Assembly: GCF_963678635.1 (NCBI RefSeq)
Contig: NC_087062.1
Location: 90,807,845 to 90,871,844 of the forward strand
Direction: 5' to 3'
DNA from: Symsagittifera roscoffensis
Lineage: Eukaryota > Xenacoelomorpha > Acoela > Convolutidae
DNA: 64,000 nucleotides
Part shown: positions 24,346 through 36,081 of the stretch, piece after piece
Position numbering within the stretch: position 1 is the first letter of the stretch
How the letters are laid out: every line of letters starts with the position of its first letter
Notes under the pieces: generated by a model
The model's database searches: none
What the model was told of the DNA's origin: nothing
The model's input: only the letters and a program-made list of their open reading frames with translations
Position numbers and translations under genes: made by a program

Positions 24346-25183
24346 ATTTTTTCAGAAAACAATCAAAAATCATTCATCTCAGAAAATTGAATGTTGGAAC
24401 CTTTCTTTGACAAAATTTATATAATTTTTTCCTTAATAGGTGACTCTTGCAAGATGGATCATTAAAAAAAAATTTAAAAAAAAATGTTTAAGTTTCAAAA
24501 CGACAAACAGCTCAAGACAATGATTTTCGAATTATCTTTTTTTAAAATGTCAATCATTGCTAGTTTAAACTTTTTGCTAGAGAAAAAACTTGTCTCGAGA
24601 AAAAAAAACTCGCGAGCACAAATATTTTGTCTCTTTCTTTGAGATAACTTTAACGGAAAAAACTTGTAATGTCGTGCAAGATAAACGTATTATCATAAAT
24701 TTCATTTGACTCTGGCTAAGAATTTTTAATGCTTTCAATCAAACGCCCTTATTTAGCGTTTTTGAATTTTTCTTAAAACTAAAACCAGATAACATTCGGA
24801 GCTACGGGTTTGACGTTTTTTTATTTTCTTCTTTCTGTTTTTTGAAAACCTTCACAACATTAAGCGAAGCCATTTGTCCAAAAAACACTAAAATTTTTTT
24901 ATAAACAATACGTTATCTTCAAAGTGAAGCTTTTCTCACTTTAAAAGTATCTTCTTAAACTAAAAAAGTAAACGTTGTTGTACTAGATGATCGAAACACC
25001 ACATTAGGTAAAATTTTGTTTGGCTCTAACTTTAACCATTGCTTCTAGCTAAAAGATTTTTGGCAAAAAACAACCAAAACTGTGCGTAAAAAAATTGATC
25101 TCTATGAAAACATTTCAAGTTCTTATACTATGTCTTCAACCAATTAAAAATGAACTTGAAAATGAACGAAATATTTTATTATT
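24346..25183. other. 3' flank of paralogue copy 2, nothing recognised
   Basis: AT-rich sequence without supported features. Confidence 0.4.
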
Positions 25184-25802
25184 TTAAAAATACCTCATTT
25201 TGTTCAATTCGTTCTTTGAGACTGTTTTTTTCTCTGAGTCGATGTTTGGGATCCCAAAAGGATCAAACTCTCCACTGTCTATCATGTATGGATCTCCCAC
25301 ATTTACTGTCCCATCGTGACTTCGCTGCAAGTTTCCGGGACCAAATCCGACTTGCACAATTATGTTTTCGCAAGCAACTGGCGAACCGATTGCCTAAAAA
25401 TGCGAACAAATGACGTAAGATACCAAGTTCAATAGTTTGATAGCTAATAATGACAGCTCTGACGTGATATTTATTCAATAATTTGGTATGCTAAAATTTC
25501 TTAATAATCATAAACCATTGCCATATAATCTGTTCAAAAATAGTTGTAATTTAAATCGGATAAAAAAACCGGTACAAGAAGAAAGGAATGGCATTGATAG
25601 GCGCATTAGAATTTTAAACTTTTGATTATAAAAATACTGCATCGAGCATACAGTGATAAAATTTAGAGCTTTATCTTCGTCGTCGTAGTCCATGAGTTTG
25701 AAAATTTTTGTGAAAGAGACCATGGGTTATGTATTTTCCTGTTTGCAACGTGCAACAGCCGCCTAATAACATCCACATTACTAAAATGATTGTTAACTAT
25801 TA

Positions 25803-25830
25803 CAGTAATAATAATAATAATAATAATAAA
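25803..25830. repeat. (TAA)n microsatellite
   Basis: A run of TAA trinucleotides about nine units long, immediately beside a HINE-like insertion. Confidence 0.9.
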
Positions 25831-25849
25831 AATTATCATTATGATAGAA

Positions 25850-26376
25850 ACAAGACTGCTCGTATCAGGGCGAAGCCCTGATTGATCCGACTGCCGTTTA
25901 AGGTCTATGGAGCAGTAATAACATGAAAAAATTAAACGTAATAAAATAAAAGGAAACCTTTTTTTAATTTGAGATTTTTTGTAAAAATCATCCCCCTACA
26001 CGCCATATAAAGTACAAAGTGATATATTTTGCTACTAGTAACAAATCAATTATGACAAATAAACTTCTTTTAACCAATTAGGATTGATTTCTAAGACAGA
26101 TTAAATCGCCGCTTACTCGTTAATAGCGCGAACTATATCGCGCGTTAATTGTCTCAAATTGGCCAAAATGGCAATCTTTAAACCCCCATAACTTTACGAA
26201 AAATAATCACAAGTGAAATATTTTTTCAAATTTAAGCTGAGGAGAAATATATCTTTTGAATGAGGAAAAAAAAATCTGTCAAAAATGGCTAGTAAAAATT
26301 CGAAATTTGTCTGAATAAAAAAACCACCCCGAGCACAAATATTCCGTTACTTTCGTTACGAAAGTCGGAACAATAA
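25850..26376 (-). mobile_element. Full-length HINE-like element (family 1)
   Basis: On the minus strand it begins TTATTGTTCCGACTTTCG followed by ACGAAAGTAACGG. It ends with GGATCAATCAGGG, hairpin CAGGGCTTCGCCCTG and ATACGAGCAGTCTTGT. The internal ACGCGCGATATAG block is present. Its length is 527 bp with no coding capacity. It lies in the intron of copy 2. Confidence 0.85.
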
Positions 26377-27371
26377 GAAAGATTATACTGGCAATACTCT
26401 TTCTGTCCTTGATTTGATACAAATCGAACAAATCTATCCGACGCCTTCGTAAAAATAGGACATACAATTATTATAATAGCCATAACATGATCCATACACT
26501 TCACGCATAAAAAAATTATGAAAACTATCTGACAAAAAATATTCGGCATATTGTGGAATTGATTGATTTGCTTTTTCTTTGATTCTATGAAACATAAATC
26601 TTAAACTGTTTACTCAAGTCTAGCTTTATTTTTGCATCTTAAAAAGTGACGAATATTTCTATGGCAATAATGGTTAGAAAAAGTAATACCAATCTCATAA
26701 TATTAGTAAAATACGGATAACTTTGTTCACGAAAAAAGTTTAAGCAATTTCCATAGTATAGGAACTGTACAACATGAAAATTTTAACAGAATCTTTTAAA
26801 GAATTATTTTTCCGGCGTGTCGATTTACCCCGGGTAGATTGAGAGGATCCCTTAGAATTGTAAAAGTCTGTTTTCAAGAGCAATAACCTTAAACTGTTTC
26901 GGTATTACTGGTTCGGAAACTGAAGGATACGTTTGATTATGTAAATGTTTTATAACGTATAACTTTTCAAGTGTACCCTTGCATTAATTTTGTGATATTT
27001 GAGTTTTTGCGCAGAAATCGGTGATCTGTTCAGGCGATTACAGATCGTTGGTAAAGCTGTGAGGGTGTACAGCAAGCAAGACGACAGCTGTTAAGACGGC
27101 AACCGCTTTTGGTGGTCTTAAAGATGGCGCTTCACGCAAATTCTTCAATTTCATTTCTGATAAATACAATAGATTTAAGCTCAATCAGTTCAATTTACAT
27201 GTTTTAACTCTTATTTGTCGTTCTAATGTCATGTCGTTTTAATGTCTTGGCGTCTTTTTACTTAGCACTGTGGCTGATAACTCAGGTTCCTAAATTTTCA
27301 ATTTTTTGGGCCATAAAAAATTAATTGGAGCACTATGAAGTTAAACAGTGCCGAAGTACAACAGTGCCAAA
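26377..27371. other. Intronic DNA of copy 2, nothing recognised
   Basis: Mostly AT-rich. A somewhat GC-richer patch at 27,030-27,130 has no open frame I can support. Confidence 0.4.
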
Positions 27372-27960
27372 AAGAGCCAGGATAGTCGGTTACTGTGCAA
27401 ATAGCACATAATGTTCCGACAATAGTCTTTAGAAAATTCAAACTTTTCAAATTAGTATCGTTTTTTTTCTGTGTGGTGATAAAAGGAGGATCTGAACAAA
27501 AAACATCAACTTAGGCATATTCGACAATCATAGTAAAATAGGTAAATTGGAAAACAGTTTTTGTAAAAAAAAAAGACTAGAAAAACAAAAAAATCGTCAA
27601 AAAATTTTTTTTGAAGAGCTTTTTGAAGTTTTGAATCCCAAAACGTCGCTAAAAAAATTCCAAAAAAAATAACTTTGATTGAAAAAAATTGAGTTTTCCC
27701 GGCCTAAATTAAGCATAAATAAGCTATTGTAAGCCTGCTCGCTCGCCTTATTGCGCAAAATTAGACCAAAAATCAAAATTTTCAAACGCGTTTTTCTCTA
27801 AATATGATATATAACTCAACCCAGTCTGATGATTATTTGTGGTACTGATTTTGCGTGGAAAACAAAAAAAGAGAAGAAAAACTAAACCACTCCCTAATTC
27901 AAAGTTCCTCCCCATTTTCAATGATCTGAACAAAGTGTTCAACAGCTCCGAAAATTGATG
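27372..27960 (-). mobile_element. HINE-like element, family 2
   Basis: The minus-strand 3' end reads GTCGGAACATTATGTGC, with hairpin TGTGCTATTTGCACA, then GTAACCGACTATCCT. Upstream parts shared with 29,265-29,640 include the CTCGCTCGCCTTA/CTCGCTGGCTTTA patch, ATTATTTGTGGT and GTTCCTCCCC(A/G)TTTTC. The left boundary of the element is estimated. Confidence 0.6.
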
Positions 27961-28249
27961 ATTTTCGGCACTGTCGAAATATTTTTTGGGGCACTGTTAT
28001 TTTTCGGCACTGTTTTACTGCATCAAAATGATAACTTAAAATTATACTTGATGGGATTATACTACTCAAAGATATCTATTTTTAATGAGACACCACCGAC
28101 TGCGAACATAAGAAAAAATAATAGGGTGCTTGTCCATTCTACCTTCTTGTTTTTGTATTTATCATAGTTCGACTTCATTTAATTATATCCTACTTTGGGA
28201 GTCTGAAAGATGATTAGTGCCCTTTTCATCTAAATAAGAGCGGAGGCGG

Positions 28250-28620
28250 AAACTGGAGCGGAGGTGGAAGTCGATAAAAGCCTTTTCGGATTCTTCCAAA
28301 TAATATGCTGAAACGGTGGTATTCTCAATTTTTCATGAAAATTAGCTGAACTTAAATGCTTTACTAGAGCTCAGAAAACCAAATTGGCCCAACATATTTT
28401 AACTAAAAAGAATGTTTGCGAAAAAAATTTAGAAATGTTTGATCATACGTTCTGTTTAATCTTCCACCCAGACCTAATAGATTCGCCCAATACCTTTTTC
28501 GATTTTTTTGATTCGTTGCATATATCACTTGGAGCCAAGGTGTAGATTTCAACGAGAATTCTTGAGAAAACGAGAGTTCTTGAGAAAGCTTCGTAATTTT
28601 TCTCGATTGCTTTTTCATAG
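28250..28620. other. Intronic spacer with a small GGAGCGGAGG(C/T)GGAA doublet
   Basis: Two adjacent copies of GGAGCGGAGGYGGAA lie near 28,240-28,270. Nothing else is recognised before exon 3 of copy 2. Confidence 0.4.
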
Positions 28621-29264
28621 ACTCACTTGGTTGATAAAAGTCTACCATGTTAATCGTGTGCCACTGCTGTTGAATGAAAATGCTAAACCAAGCTTTTGCT
28701 GCAATTAGGTTCAGACTAGGCTCCACTTAATCATCTGATTCATTGTGCGGGTTCGCTGTCAAGTAGCCATCCAGACAGTAAAATTGACTGCACATAAAAA
28801 AGGTTCTATCAATAAACATCTCAGCAAAACATTCATAAAAAACGGTTTTTGACAGGCAGGGAGGAGAAAAAAAATAAGTTTCGAAATGAAGTTATCAACA
28901 GTTTTTTAGCAAATAAGTTTAAAACTTTATTTAATAATTTATCTCTCACTTGTCGAAATTGAAATGTCTAATTGAGTCAACCTTGATTCACGAGTGTAAA
29001 CGCATCCTTGTGATATCATTAGATTTTCCAGATGTTTTTTCAGTCTGTGAAAGACAAAACACACCCGAATAAAAGTGTCTTTCTCTCAACATGGTCTTAA
29101 AACAATTTATCAGCAAATTAATTTTTTGCATCCGAATTGATCACCGAATTCTTGCGGCTGCATCTAAAAGCCAAGGTGATCCAGCTATGCAAATTTGCAT
29201 AGTTCTTAAATTGGTTTCTACACACGAGAATAAATTTGAAACAATAATACAGGTATAAATGTAA

Positions 29265-29640
29265 ACAAGGATAGTCAGCTGCTGTGCAAGTAGCACAGAA
29301 TGTTCCGATCACGCTCTTAAAAAAGTAGTAAGAGTACTGGAGTAAAACAAAAAAAAAGTACTGGAGTAAAACAAAAGTTTCATTGGTTATCTTTATATAA
29401 TGAGCCTACTCGCTGGCTTTACTTGCTCGCATGTTACACAAAAAGTCAACAATTTCTAACGAGATTTTCTTGACACTGAGAAAATATTTTGATTTTTCAA
29501 CGTTGTTCAAATTACGACTGAAAGGGTTTTTGATCACTCGACTCATTCCTATTATTATTTATTTGTGGTGAAAACAAAGAAAAAGAAAATTTTAAACACA
29601 CCCGAATTGAAAGTTCCTCCCCGTTTTCCATGGTCCGAAC
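29265..29640 (-). mobile_element. HINE-like element, family 2, second copy
   Basis: The 3' end on the minus strand is ATCGGAACATTCTGTGC, with a hairpin built on TGTGCTACTTGCACA, then GCAGCTGACTATCCT. It shares an interior with 27,372-27,960. Another 3'-end-like fragment follows at about 29,645. Confidence 0.6.
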
Positions 29641-30520
29641 AACTAGAATAGCCAATTGTTATGCAAATAGACCACAAAATTCAATTTTTTTTTAAAAATG
29701 ATTTGTTTTTTGCATTTTAAGTGAACCAGAAAACGAAAAAAATAATAATTTATAACTTTTCACAATTTTGAGCAGAATTTCAAAACAGAAATTGTAAATC
29801 TTTCTTTTGTTGACAAGGATGCGCTTGGAGATGCGTTGAAGTTTTATTTTTTTTGGTTAAAACTAGGTTTTATTTACAGTCGGTTTTTCTCGAAACCCAG
29901 CTTGAATTATCTAAAGTCATTCGAACTCCGGCGTAAAACACTAAGTATAATACGTCACACAAAGTATAATACTTCAATCGAATTAATCTTTCAATTATTT
30001 GCGGTACCTGTTTTTGCTTGGAACATGCGATAGAACTAAAAATCAAAATTTTCAACGACAAAGTTTTTTTCCATTTTCAGTTAAAAAAACATCAAATTTT
30101 TAATGCACGTGGTGTGTGCGTTCAGGTTAATATTTTTTGCATTGTATTTTTTGTTGTAAGACTGAAGATTTTTTCCTGCTACAAGAAAAATTTTTCTTGC
30201 CTTTTTCCAATTTACAGTATATTTTCTTGCAGCATGTTTTGTTTGCCATTGAACTTTTTGTTTGCGTTCCATTTTTACTGAAATGCCAGTCTAATTTTTT
30301 TAAAAACTTTTTGCTATTATTATTGTATTTTTGTGTAATTGATTTTTGGCTGACAGTTCTACGAGTTTTGTCTTCTGATTAAAAAATCATCCTGTGAGAA
30401 AATGTTAACTTTTTTTGCTAAAACGATTAGTCCTGACTTGAACCTTTCAGTCGTGATTTCAACAACGTTTTGAAAAAGTCAAAATCTTTCTCAATGTCAA
30501 GTAAGACCAACATGAACGTG

Positions 30521-30699
30521 ACGAGGCCAAACTGTGCTCTGGATAAGCGCACCATTTTTGTGTGTGTGTTCCTGGATTTCAGGGAAAGGTCTTTAAATTT
30601 TGGAACGACCAAAGAAAAAGAAACAAAAAAATAAAACTAAAGGGAGCGCTCTTGTTGCGGATTCCGCTTTCTATTCTCAAAATACACAGTTTGGCCTTC
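30521..30699. mobile_element. Internally deleted copy of the TTACGAGGCC MITE
   Basis: The ends ACGAGGCCAAACTGTGC and ACACAGTTTGGCCT match those of the 573-bp element at 22,110. The first 65 bases (CTGGAT, GTTCCTGG, GTCTTTAAA) and the last 45 (TTGTTGCGGATTCCGCTT) align, and the middle is missing. Confidence 0.75.
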
Positions 30700-30789
30700 T
30701 AATTAAATTTTTGAGTGAGAGTCTAATTTTGAGCAAACGAAAAGAACTAGGATGATTTTTTTGTTTTTAAACTAAAGTCAGTTACTACG

Positions 30790-32490
30790 GACAATCATTG
30801 TATTGGGGCCGTGAGTAGAGCGACAATAAAACATTTTCAAAAAGTTTTCTTAGTGTCAAAAAAACTCAATAAGACTTTTGAGTTTTAGTTCATTTTCAAG
30901 CGAGAAAAACGATCAAGCAAGCTTACAAATTAAAACTTCTTGTACAAATCCAGTTGCGCCGATTAAACAATTTTGATTTTTTTATGCACCATCCCGGTAA
31001 TAAAAAACTTCCAAAATTCGACAAAAAATCTTCAAACTGATCTTTTTTTTGAAAAATTAAACACTTTTTCTCCCTTTTTATAACAAAATAGCCATGAAAC
31101 CATAGTTTTCTCCGGTAAAATTTTCGCTGGAAGTTTCTTAGCATCCTTTTAAAAAATCAAGTTTTCAATGAAAAAATTTTATTTTTTGAATCCAAAGTTC
31201 TAGGTTTTTATGCCTAAGTTCTAGGTTTTTTTCGGTTAATTTTACCACAGCACGCCCTGAACTAGACACTAATTTGGAAAAAAAAAGAAATTTTTAACGT
31301 AACTTTTTATTAGTAATACGGTTGTTTGCACAGCAGTCGGCTATCTTGTTGTTTTTGTGAGATCTTCCGAAATTTCCTCGTTTTTCTATTTTATCTTCTC
31401 ATTTTTCATTGTTGTCCCATTGAAATGACTTTTCCTGACTTCAACCCCACAGTATTCTACCTGTGATTTTTGTTTGAAAAGTTATGAGCACTTAAAAATT
31501 GGCAATTTGGAGGAAAGAAAATTGTGTTTTGGGATAGTTTGTACGCTTTTGTCGGGTTTCCTATTAATGTGTTGCTTATCAGCGGCAAAGATAAACCCAT
31601 TTTGATAAAAACTATGGAGCAAATCAAACAAAAAATTGAGTTAATTTTGACAAAGATTTGTTCGATCGAAAAAATCATTGCATTGGAGCCGTGATTTGAA
31701 CGACATTAAAACTTTTTCAAAAAGTTGTCTTAGTGTCAAGAAAACTTGATTAAAACTTTGAGTTTCAGTTCATTTTCAAGCTAGTAAAACAAGCAAGCAG
31801 GCTTATTACTTGCATAATTTCAGTTGCCCATAAATTTTAACATAATTTTACTCTGATTAAACAATTTTGAAACTCGTTAAGCACCGTCCAAGTGATATAA
31901 AGCTTAAAAAGAAACTTAATTTACTCTAGTAAAAACTTCGCGTGAAGTTTTAGCACCTTTTTTATAAATCAAGTTTTCAATGAAAACTTTTTATTTTGTG
32001 AATTCAAAGTTCTAGCTTTTTTATGCCTAAGTTCTAAGTTTTTTCGGTTAATTATACCACAGCCCGCCCAAAATATGACACTACTTTTTAAAAAAAATTA
32101 AAAACTTTTACGTTGTTTTATGGTTAGAAATATGGTCGGAACACTCAGTGCTGTTTGCGCAGCAGTCGGCTATCCTGTTATTTTTGTGAGATCTTCCAAA
32201 ACTTCCACGTTTTCCATCTTTTCTTCCTATTGTTGCCGCATTGAACATATTTGTCGGGATTTCAAACACATTGTTTTCTACCTGTGATTGATGTTTGAAA
32301 AGTTTTGAGCGTTTAAGAGTTGCCAATTTTGAAAGAAAAAAGCATTTTGGCTATAGTTTTCAGGCTTTTTTCTAGTTTTCTTTTAAAGCGTTGCTTATTA
32401 GCGGCAAAGGTAAACACATTCTGATAACTATTAAGGAATAAATCAAACAACTTTTGAGTAAACTTCGACACAATTTTTGCGATCTAGAAA
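30790..32490 (+). repeat. Head-to-tail dimer of a family-2 HINE-like unit (about 0.83-0.88 kb)
   Basis: 30,790-31,670 is followed by a diverged repeat at 31,671-32,490. Both contain in order TTGGRGCCGTGA, AACTTTTTCAAAAAG or similar, AGTTCATTTTCAAGC, AAGTTCTAG, GCACGCCC/GCCCGCCC, CAGCAGTCGGCTATC, TTTGTGAGATCTTCC, CTACCTGTGATT, GTTGCTTATYAGCGGCAAAG. The 3'-end signature GTCGGAACACTCAGTGC lies at 32,133. The interior is distantly similar to family 1 (CTACCTGTGAT, GTTTAAGAGTTGCCAATTTT). Confidence 0.75.
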
Positions 32491-32539
32491 TCGTAATAAT
32501 CAAAAGTCGGGTTGAGAGAAGAGTTGACAACTAATGATA

Positions 32540-33330
32540 TTTTACAATCATAAAGGAACACCTTTGTGGATGCAATTAAGCGCCGAAATTGAGGAGCGGA
32601 GTTTTTTCTGTAGTTTCATAATCAAAAGGAGTTCTCAATGCGCAAACCGTAATAACAGTCTTGCACCAACCTTGAGCAAAGCCAAACTTATTAGCATTGT
32701 GGCTTTGTGGCACACGCTTAGGGCAGCTCTGATTTTTTTTATTTATCATGTCACCTTGTTTATTGCCACACGTAATTGAAAACTCAGCGGGGAAGTCACC
32801 CTTGGAGCTTGCACACTTGGACACTTGAAGAAGCTGCTTAATTGAAGCGTTGTTGGAAGCCCAAACAAACAAACTCAATAAAGAGCACATAAGTGGTCTG
32901 TCTGAAGTGGCTTTCCGGCTTCAATCTGAGCATCACCCACATTTGCAACGTCAGTATGAAATTTTGTAGTGACCACTGTCTTCGCCATTGCGCCATTGTT
33001 AAACGAGTTCACGCAGTTTCCGAACGTGATCCATCAAATGAGGCAACTATAGAGAAGGACCCTGAAAAACAATGGCGTTAGCTTCAGCCAGCTAACCTCG
33101 GCAGTCGAATGCACAGCTGTTCCCAGGCCAATTACTGATGTCTTCTAGTGTAGCTTCAACTGTGTAGTCTTCTGATGTCTTCTAAAGTTTTCAAGCTCCA
33201 AATTAGATGCACTGGATGAAGATGATGATTTCTTGGGTACACTGGTGAAGAACGCCTTGAGCATCTTGAAGCCAGAAACCTTAGATTCCTTGGCTGCAGC
33301 TTGTTTTGACACCTTGCAGGTCAAAGTTTA
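32540..33330 (-). pseudogene. Degenerate coding island, unrecognised
   Basis: This roughly 800-bp patch is less AT-rich than its surroundings and reads as protein on the minus strand with breaks. From 33,320 a frame gives KESKVSGFKMLKAFFTSVP and a serine run, then a stop. The same frame continues through VIGLGTAVHSTAEVSWLKL, a stop, and NSFNNGAMAKTVVTTKFHTD up to about 32,880. It then shifts to the open frame 32,890-32,576, which contains SKCASSKGDFPAEFSITCG and FAQGWCKTVITVCALRTPFD. The codon use and the absence of A/T runs suggest former coding. I do not recognise it. It could be a decayed host gene, a retrocopy or a viral remnant. Confidence 0.45.
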
Positions 33331-33339
33331 AAACCAGGG

Positions 33340-33860
33340 TCCAATCCAGAAGGCGGTATGAAGTCGATAACAAAAGATTTAAAATGGGTATGCGTTTGTG
33401 GGTATTTACGTTCGAGTTATAAATTGAGTGCACTTTGAGGCCTTAAAATAATACGCCTTTTCTAATCTTAAACTTTCACATCTCGAAAAAATCCTTAAGA
33501 AATCTATAATCTCAAGCGCAGCGACACCGGAGTCGAAGACGCTTTTTTGAAAAAACGCAGGCATGGGACCTTTTGTTATTTCGTATTGGGTCAATTTCTT
33601 GAAGAGCGAGGAGTCCCCCTTAATTCATCCCTGCTTTAGTGTCACACGAAATTCCCAATGAAAACTGTTTTAATAAATTAAAGGGTTTTTTAATTGGGAA
33701 CTTTGCGTGTGACTATGTTTATATGTTTACCAATGAAGATTTCTGCACCTCTTTTTCTTGGTTCATCCTTTCAAATCAAATGATCGAAACTGGTTTGATG
33801 ACGCACACATTTATTAATTTGATTACGATAAACTCACTTTTATCAAAATTATTTTTGTTC
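33340..33860. other. Intronic/intergenic spacer, nothing recognised
   Basis: Mixed-composition DNA without a supported feature. Confidence 0.35.
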
Positions 33861-33955
33861 CATCAAAATTGTTCGTTCAAAATTGTTCGTTCAAAATTGT
33901 TCGTTCGAAATTGTTCGTTCAAAATTAAGCGTTCAAAATTGTTCGTTCAGTATTG
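33861..33955. repeat. 14-bp minisatellite (CAAAATTGTTCGTT)n
   Basis: About six to seven consecutive units of CAAAATTGTTCGTT with single-base variants, one of them reading AAAATTAAGCGTT. Confidence 0.9.
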
Positions 33956-34933
33956 ATGAGAAGAAAACAACTAAAGAGTGTGATGAAATTTTGGCATGAC
34001 TTTTAATCAAAGAAAACAATCCAATATTGAATGAAAAAAAAATCAGATGTAACCAAGAGCTATGTTACAACATTATCAATTTTTCTCTGAGCTAATTAAT
34101 TTTTTGTACTTGATTAAGCAACGCAAATAACAAGGTAGAAACTTTTGGGTGCACTGCTGCTGTGTAAAAATTAAAAATTTCCTTGATTTCACTAAAAATT
34201 TGTTTGATGTTATTTGATGTCTATTTTTCGATGCCATTAAGTTTTGTGATTATGCCGGGCTTGAAGAAGTAATTTTATGCATTGATATGCCATATAGAAT
34301 GTTAGAGAATACAGTCGGGCGAGGCTGACTCAACGGTTATGTCCCCACAATTCACTGCACGGCGAACAAAGTAACCTGAAAACCAAAATCCTAAGAAAAG
34401 AAGATTCATGAAATATCTCTGCCCAAAAACGCTTCTTCCTGCGCTAAATTTTTGAGCTATTGACGTTTCATGCGTTTTTTACTCCCTGTTTTTCCTTAAA
34501 CTTCTTTGTTTCATATTTGATTGAAAATATGGCGCCTTTAGATAAATTTCTGGGCACGACACTGCGTGTTTCCAAACTGACAATTTCAAAAACCAAAACA
34601 ATTTTATGAAAGTTGGCCGCAATAAGTGTTCTATCTTCAAGTTTGAGATTAGGTCATCGATATTGTTCAGATGACATAAGCTTACGCCAGAATGGTTTTT
34701 TAGAGATACTTGATAATGTGCTGGTTAAAAACACCAAAAAATTGGTCATTTTTTCGAAGTTTTTCATGTTACGTCTTCAATGTGCTCAACCTGAAGTTCA
34801 GCAGAGAAAAAGGGAACTTTTTTTGATAGTTCACAACATACATCAGGGAAATATTATCAGTTTCACTCGGAATGATACCTGAAAACTACTAACCTGTCAG
34901 AACTATTAAGTAGTAAATGCCCATTTTGCACAT

Positions 34934-35511
34934 TTTCTGATTAGAAAAAATTGATTTATCAAAATATGTCAACTTTCATATAGATATGAAATATTCAATT
35001 ATGTTTTGCCATTCTCTTTTTCATTTTAAACAGCGCCAGTCTTAATTCATATTCCTAGCTCAAGGCTTCATTTTTATTTGTTGTCAAATTTTTAGATAGT
35101 TCCAATATATCTAAACATCTAAATTTGACGGCAAATTTTTCTGCAACAGAGCATTAAAAACTGTTGAGTGTTTGAAATTTGTCTTGCAGAATCATTGAAA
35201 GGCTTTCAGTTAGGTTACATTCAAATTATATAAGTGTAGTTACGACATCTTTTAAACCTTAAAACGGACATTTTCATTTAACCGTATGGGTCCATTGATT
35301 CAGCAAAAAATCCACTTTTTTGAAGTTTCACATTTAACCTCCCATAACAGCCTCCATGGAACAAAAAAACTGTTTAACTCATCAGAATGTTTGTGATCAA
35401 TCCCGGGTTGATTTTTCAAACACCACAAAATCGAGGTAACACTTTATACAACTCATACAAACTGTCTAAGAACTTGATAGTCATGCAAGTTCATAAATTA
35501 GAAAAAATGAC
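34934..35511. other. Upstream flank of paralogue copy 2
   Basis: AT-rich. Its first 45 bases resemble the sequence upstream of copy 1 exon 1. No promoter motif can be named with confidence. Confidence 0.35.
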
Positions 35512-35815
35512 TTATTGTTCCGACTTTCGTAACGAAAGTAACGGAATTCTGTGCTCGGGTGGGTTTTTTTTCTTCAGACAAATTTCGACTATATAACTAT
35601 ACATTTTGACGGAGTTTTTTAATATCATTCAAGTATTGTTGTGCTGAGCTTAGATTTGAAAAGATATTTCACCTGTGATCATTTTTCAAAAATCTATGGA
35701 GGTTTAAAGATTGCCAGTTTGACCAATTTGTGACAATTCACGCTCGATATATTTCGCGCTATTAACGCGTAAGCGGAGATTTAATCCGTCTTTGAAATAC
35801 GAGCCGTCTTTTAGA
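35512..35815 (+). mobile_element. HINE-like element (family 1), 3'-truncated
   Basis: It starts TTATTGTTCCGACTTTCG with the 5' hairpin (ACTTTCGTAACGAAAGT). It follows the family through ACGCGTAAGCGGAGATTTAA and then stops, with only a vestige of the CGAGC(A/C)GTCTT tail. Confidence 0.8.
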
Positions 35816-36081
35816 GAAAAGATTCCTTTAGAATTTTGAGCTTTCCAATATGTGAAGAACAAGGAAACGTTTATGCGCACTAGATGAATTCATTTTGAAT
35901 TAAATTTTTAACCTGTTTTTGAAACATTTTGTCTAAAATTAGACCTTTTTTTATTAATTTGTATTAACAGTACAAGAAACTTAGACTAACAGATTTTGAT
36001 GCAACTAAGATCTTTGGGTATTTTTTGCTTAATTTTATCTGTCATAACAATTGCTTTATTTTATTTGTCATAACCATTGCT

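Larger units (their letters stand above)
25184..34933 (-). pseudogene. Secreted Cys/Lys-rich tandem paralogue, copy 2 (broken)
   Basis: Exons are placed by homology: exon 1 34,894-34,933 (MCKMGIYYLIVLT), exon 2 about 34,285-34,375, exon 3 28,627-28,787, exon 4 25,652-25,762 and exon 5 25,184-25,393. Phases match copies 1 and 3. Lesions: exon 2 has a one-base deletion after ESASPDC and loses its 3' part. Exon 3 has an in-frame TAA before VEPSLNLIAAKAWF. Exon 4 lacks 20 nt between HGLFHK and KLMDYDDEDK. Exon 5 keeps VQVGFGPGNLQRSHDGTV but runs into unrelated sequence after FGIPNIDSE, losing the LTFHW box and the basic tail. With this many lesions it is a pseudogene. Inserted elements enlarge the introns. 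Confidence 0.75.

Noticed and set aside
26279-26549. Minus-strand frame with a hydrophobic start
   Set aside because: Its C-terminal half is the 5' end of a HINE-like element, and the start is AT-rich with no splice or homology support.
30137-30382. Phe/Leu-rich plus-strand frames around 30.0-30.4 kb suggesting membrane proteins
   Set aside because: The hydrophobicity comes from T runs; no start context, splice sites or conserved motif.
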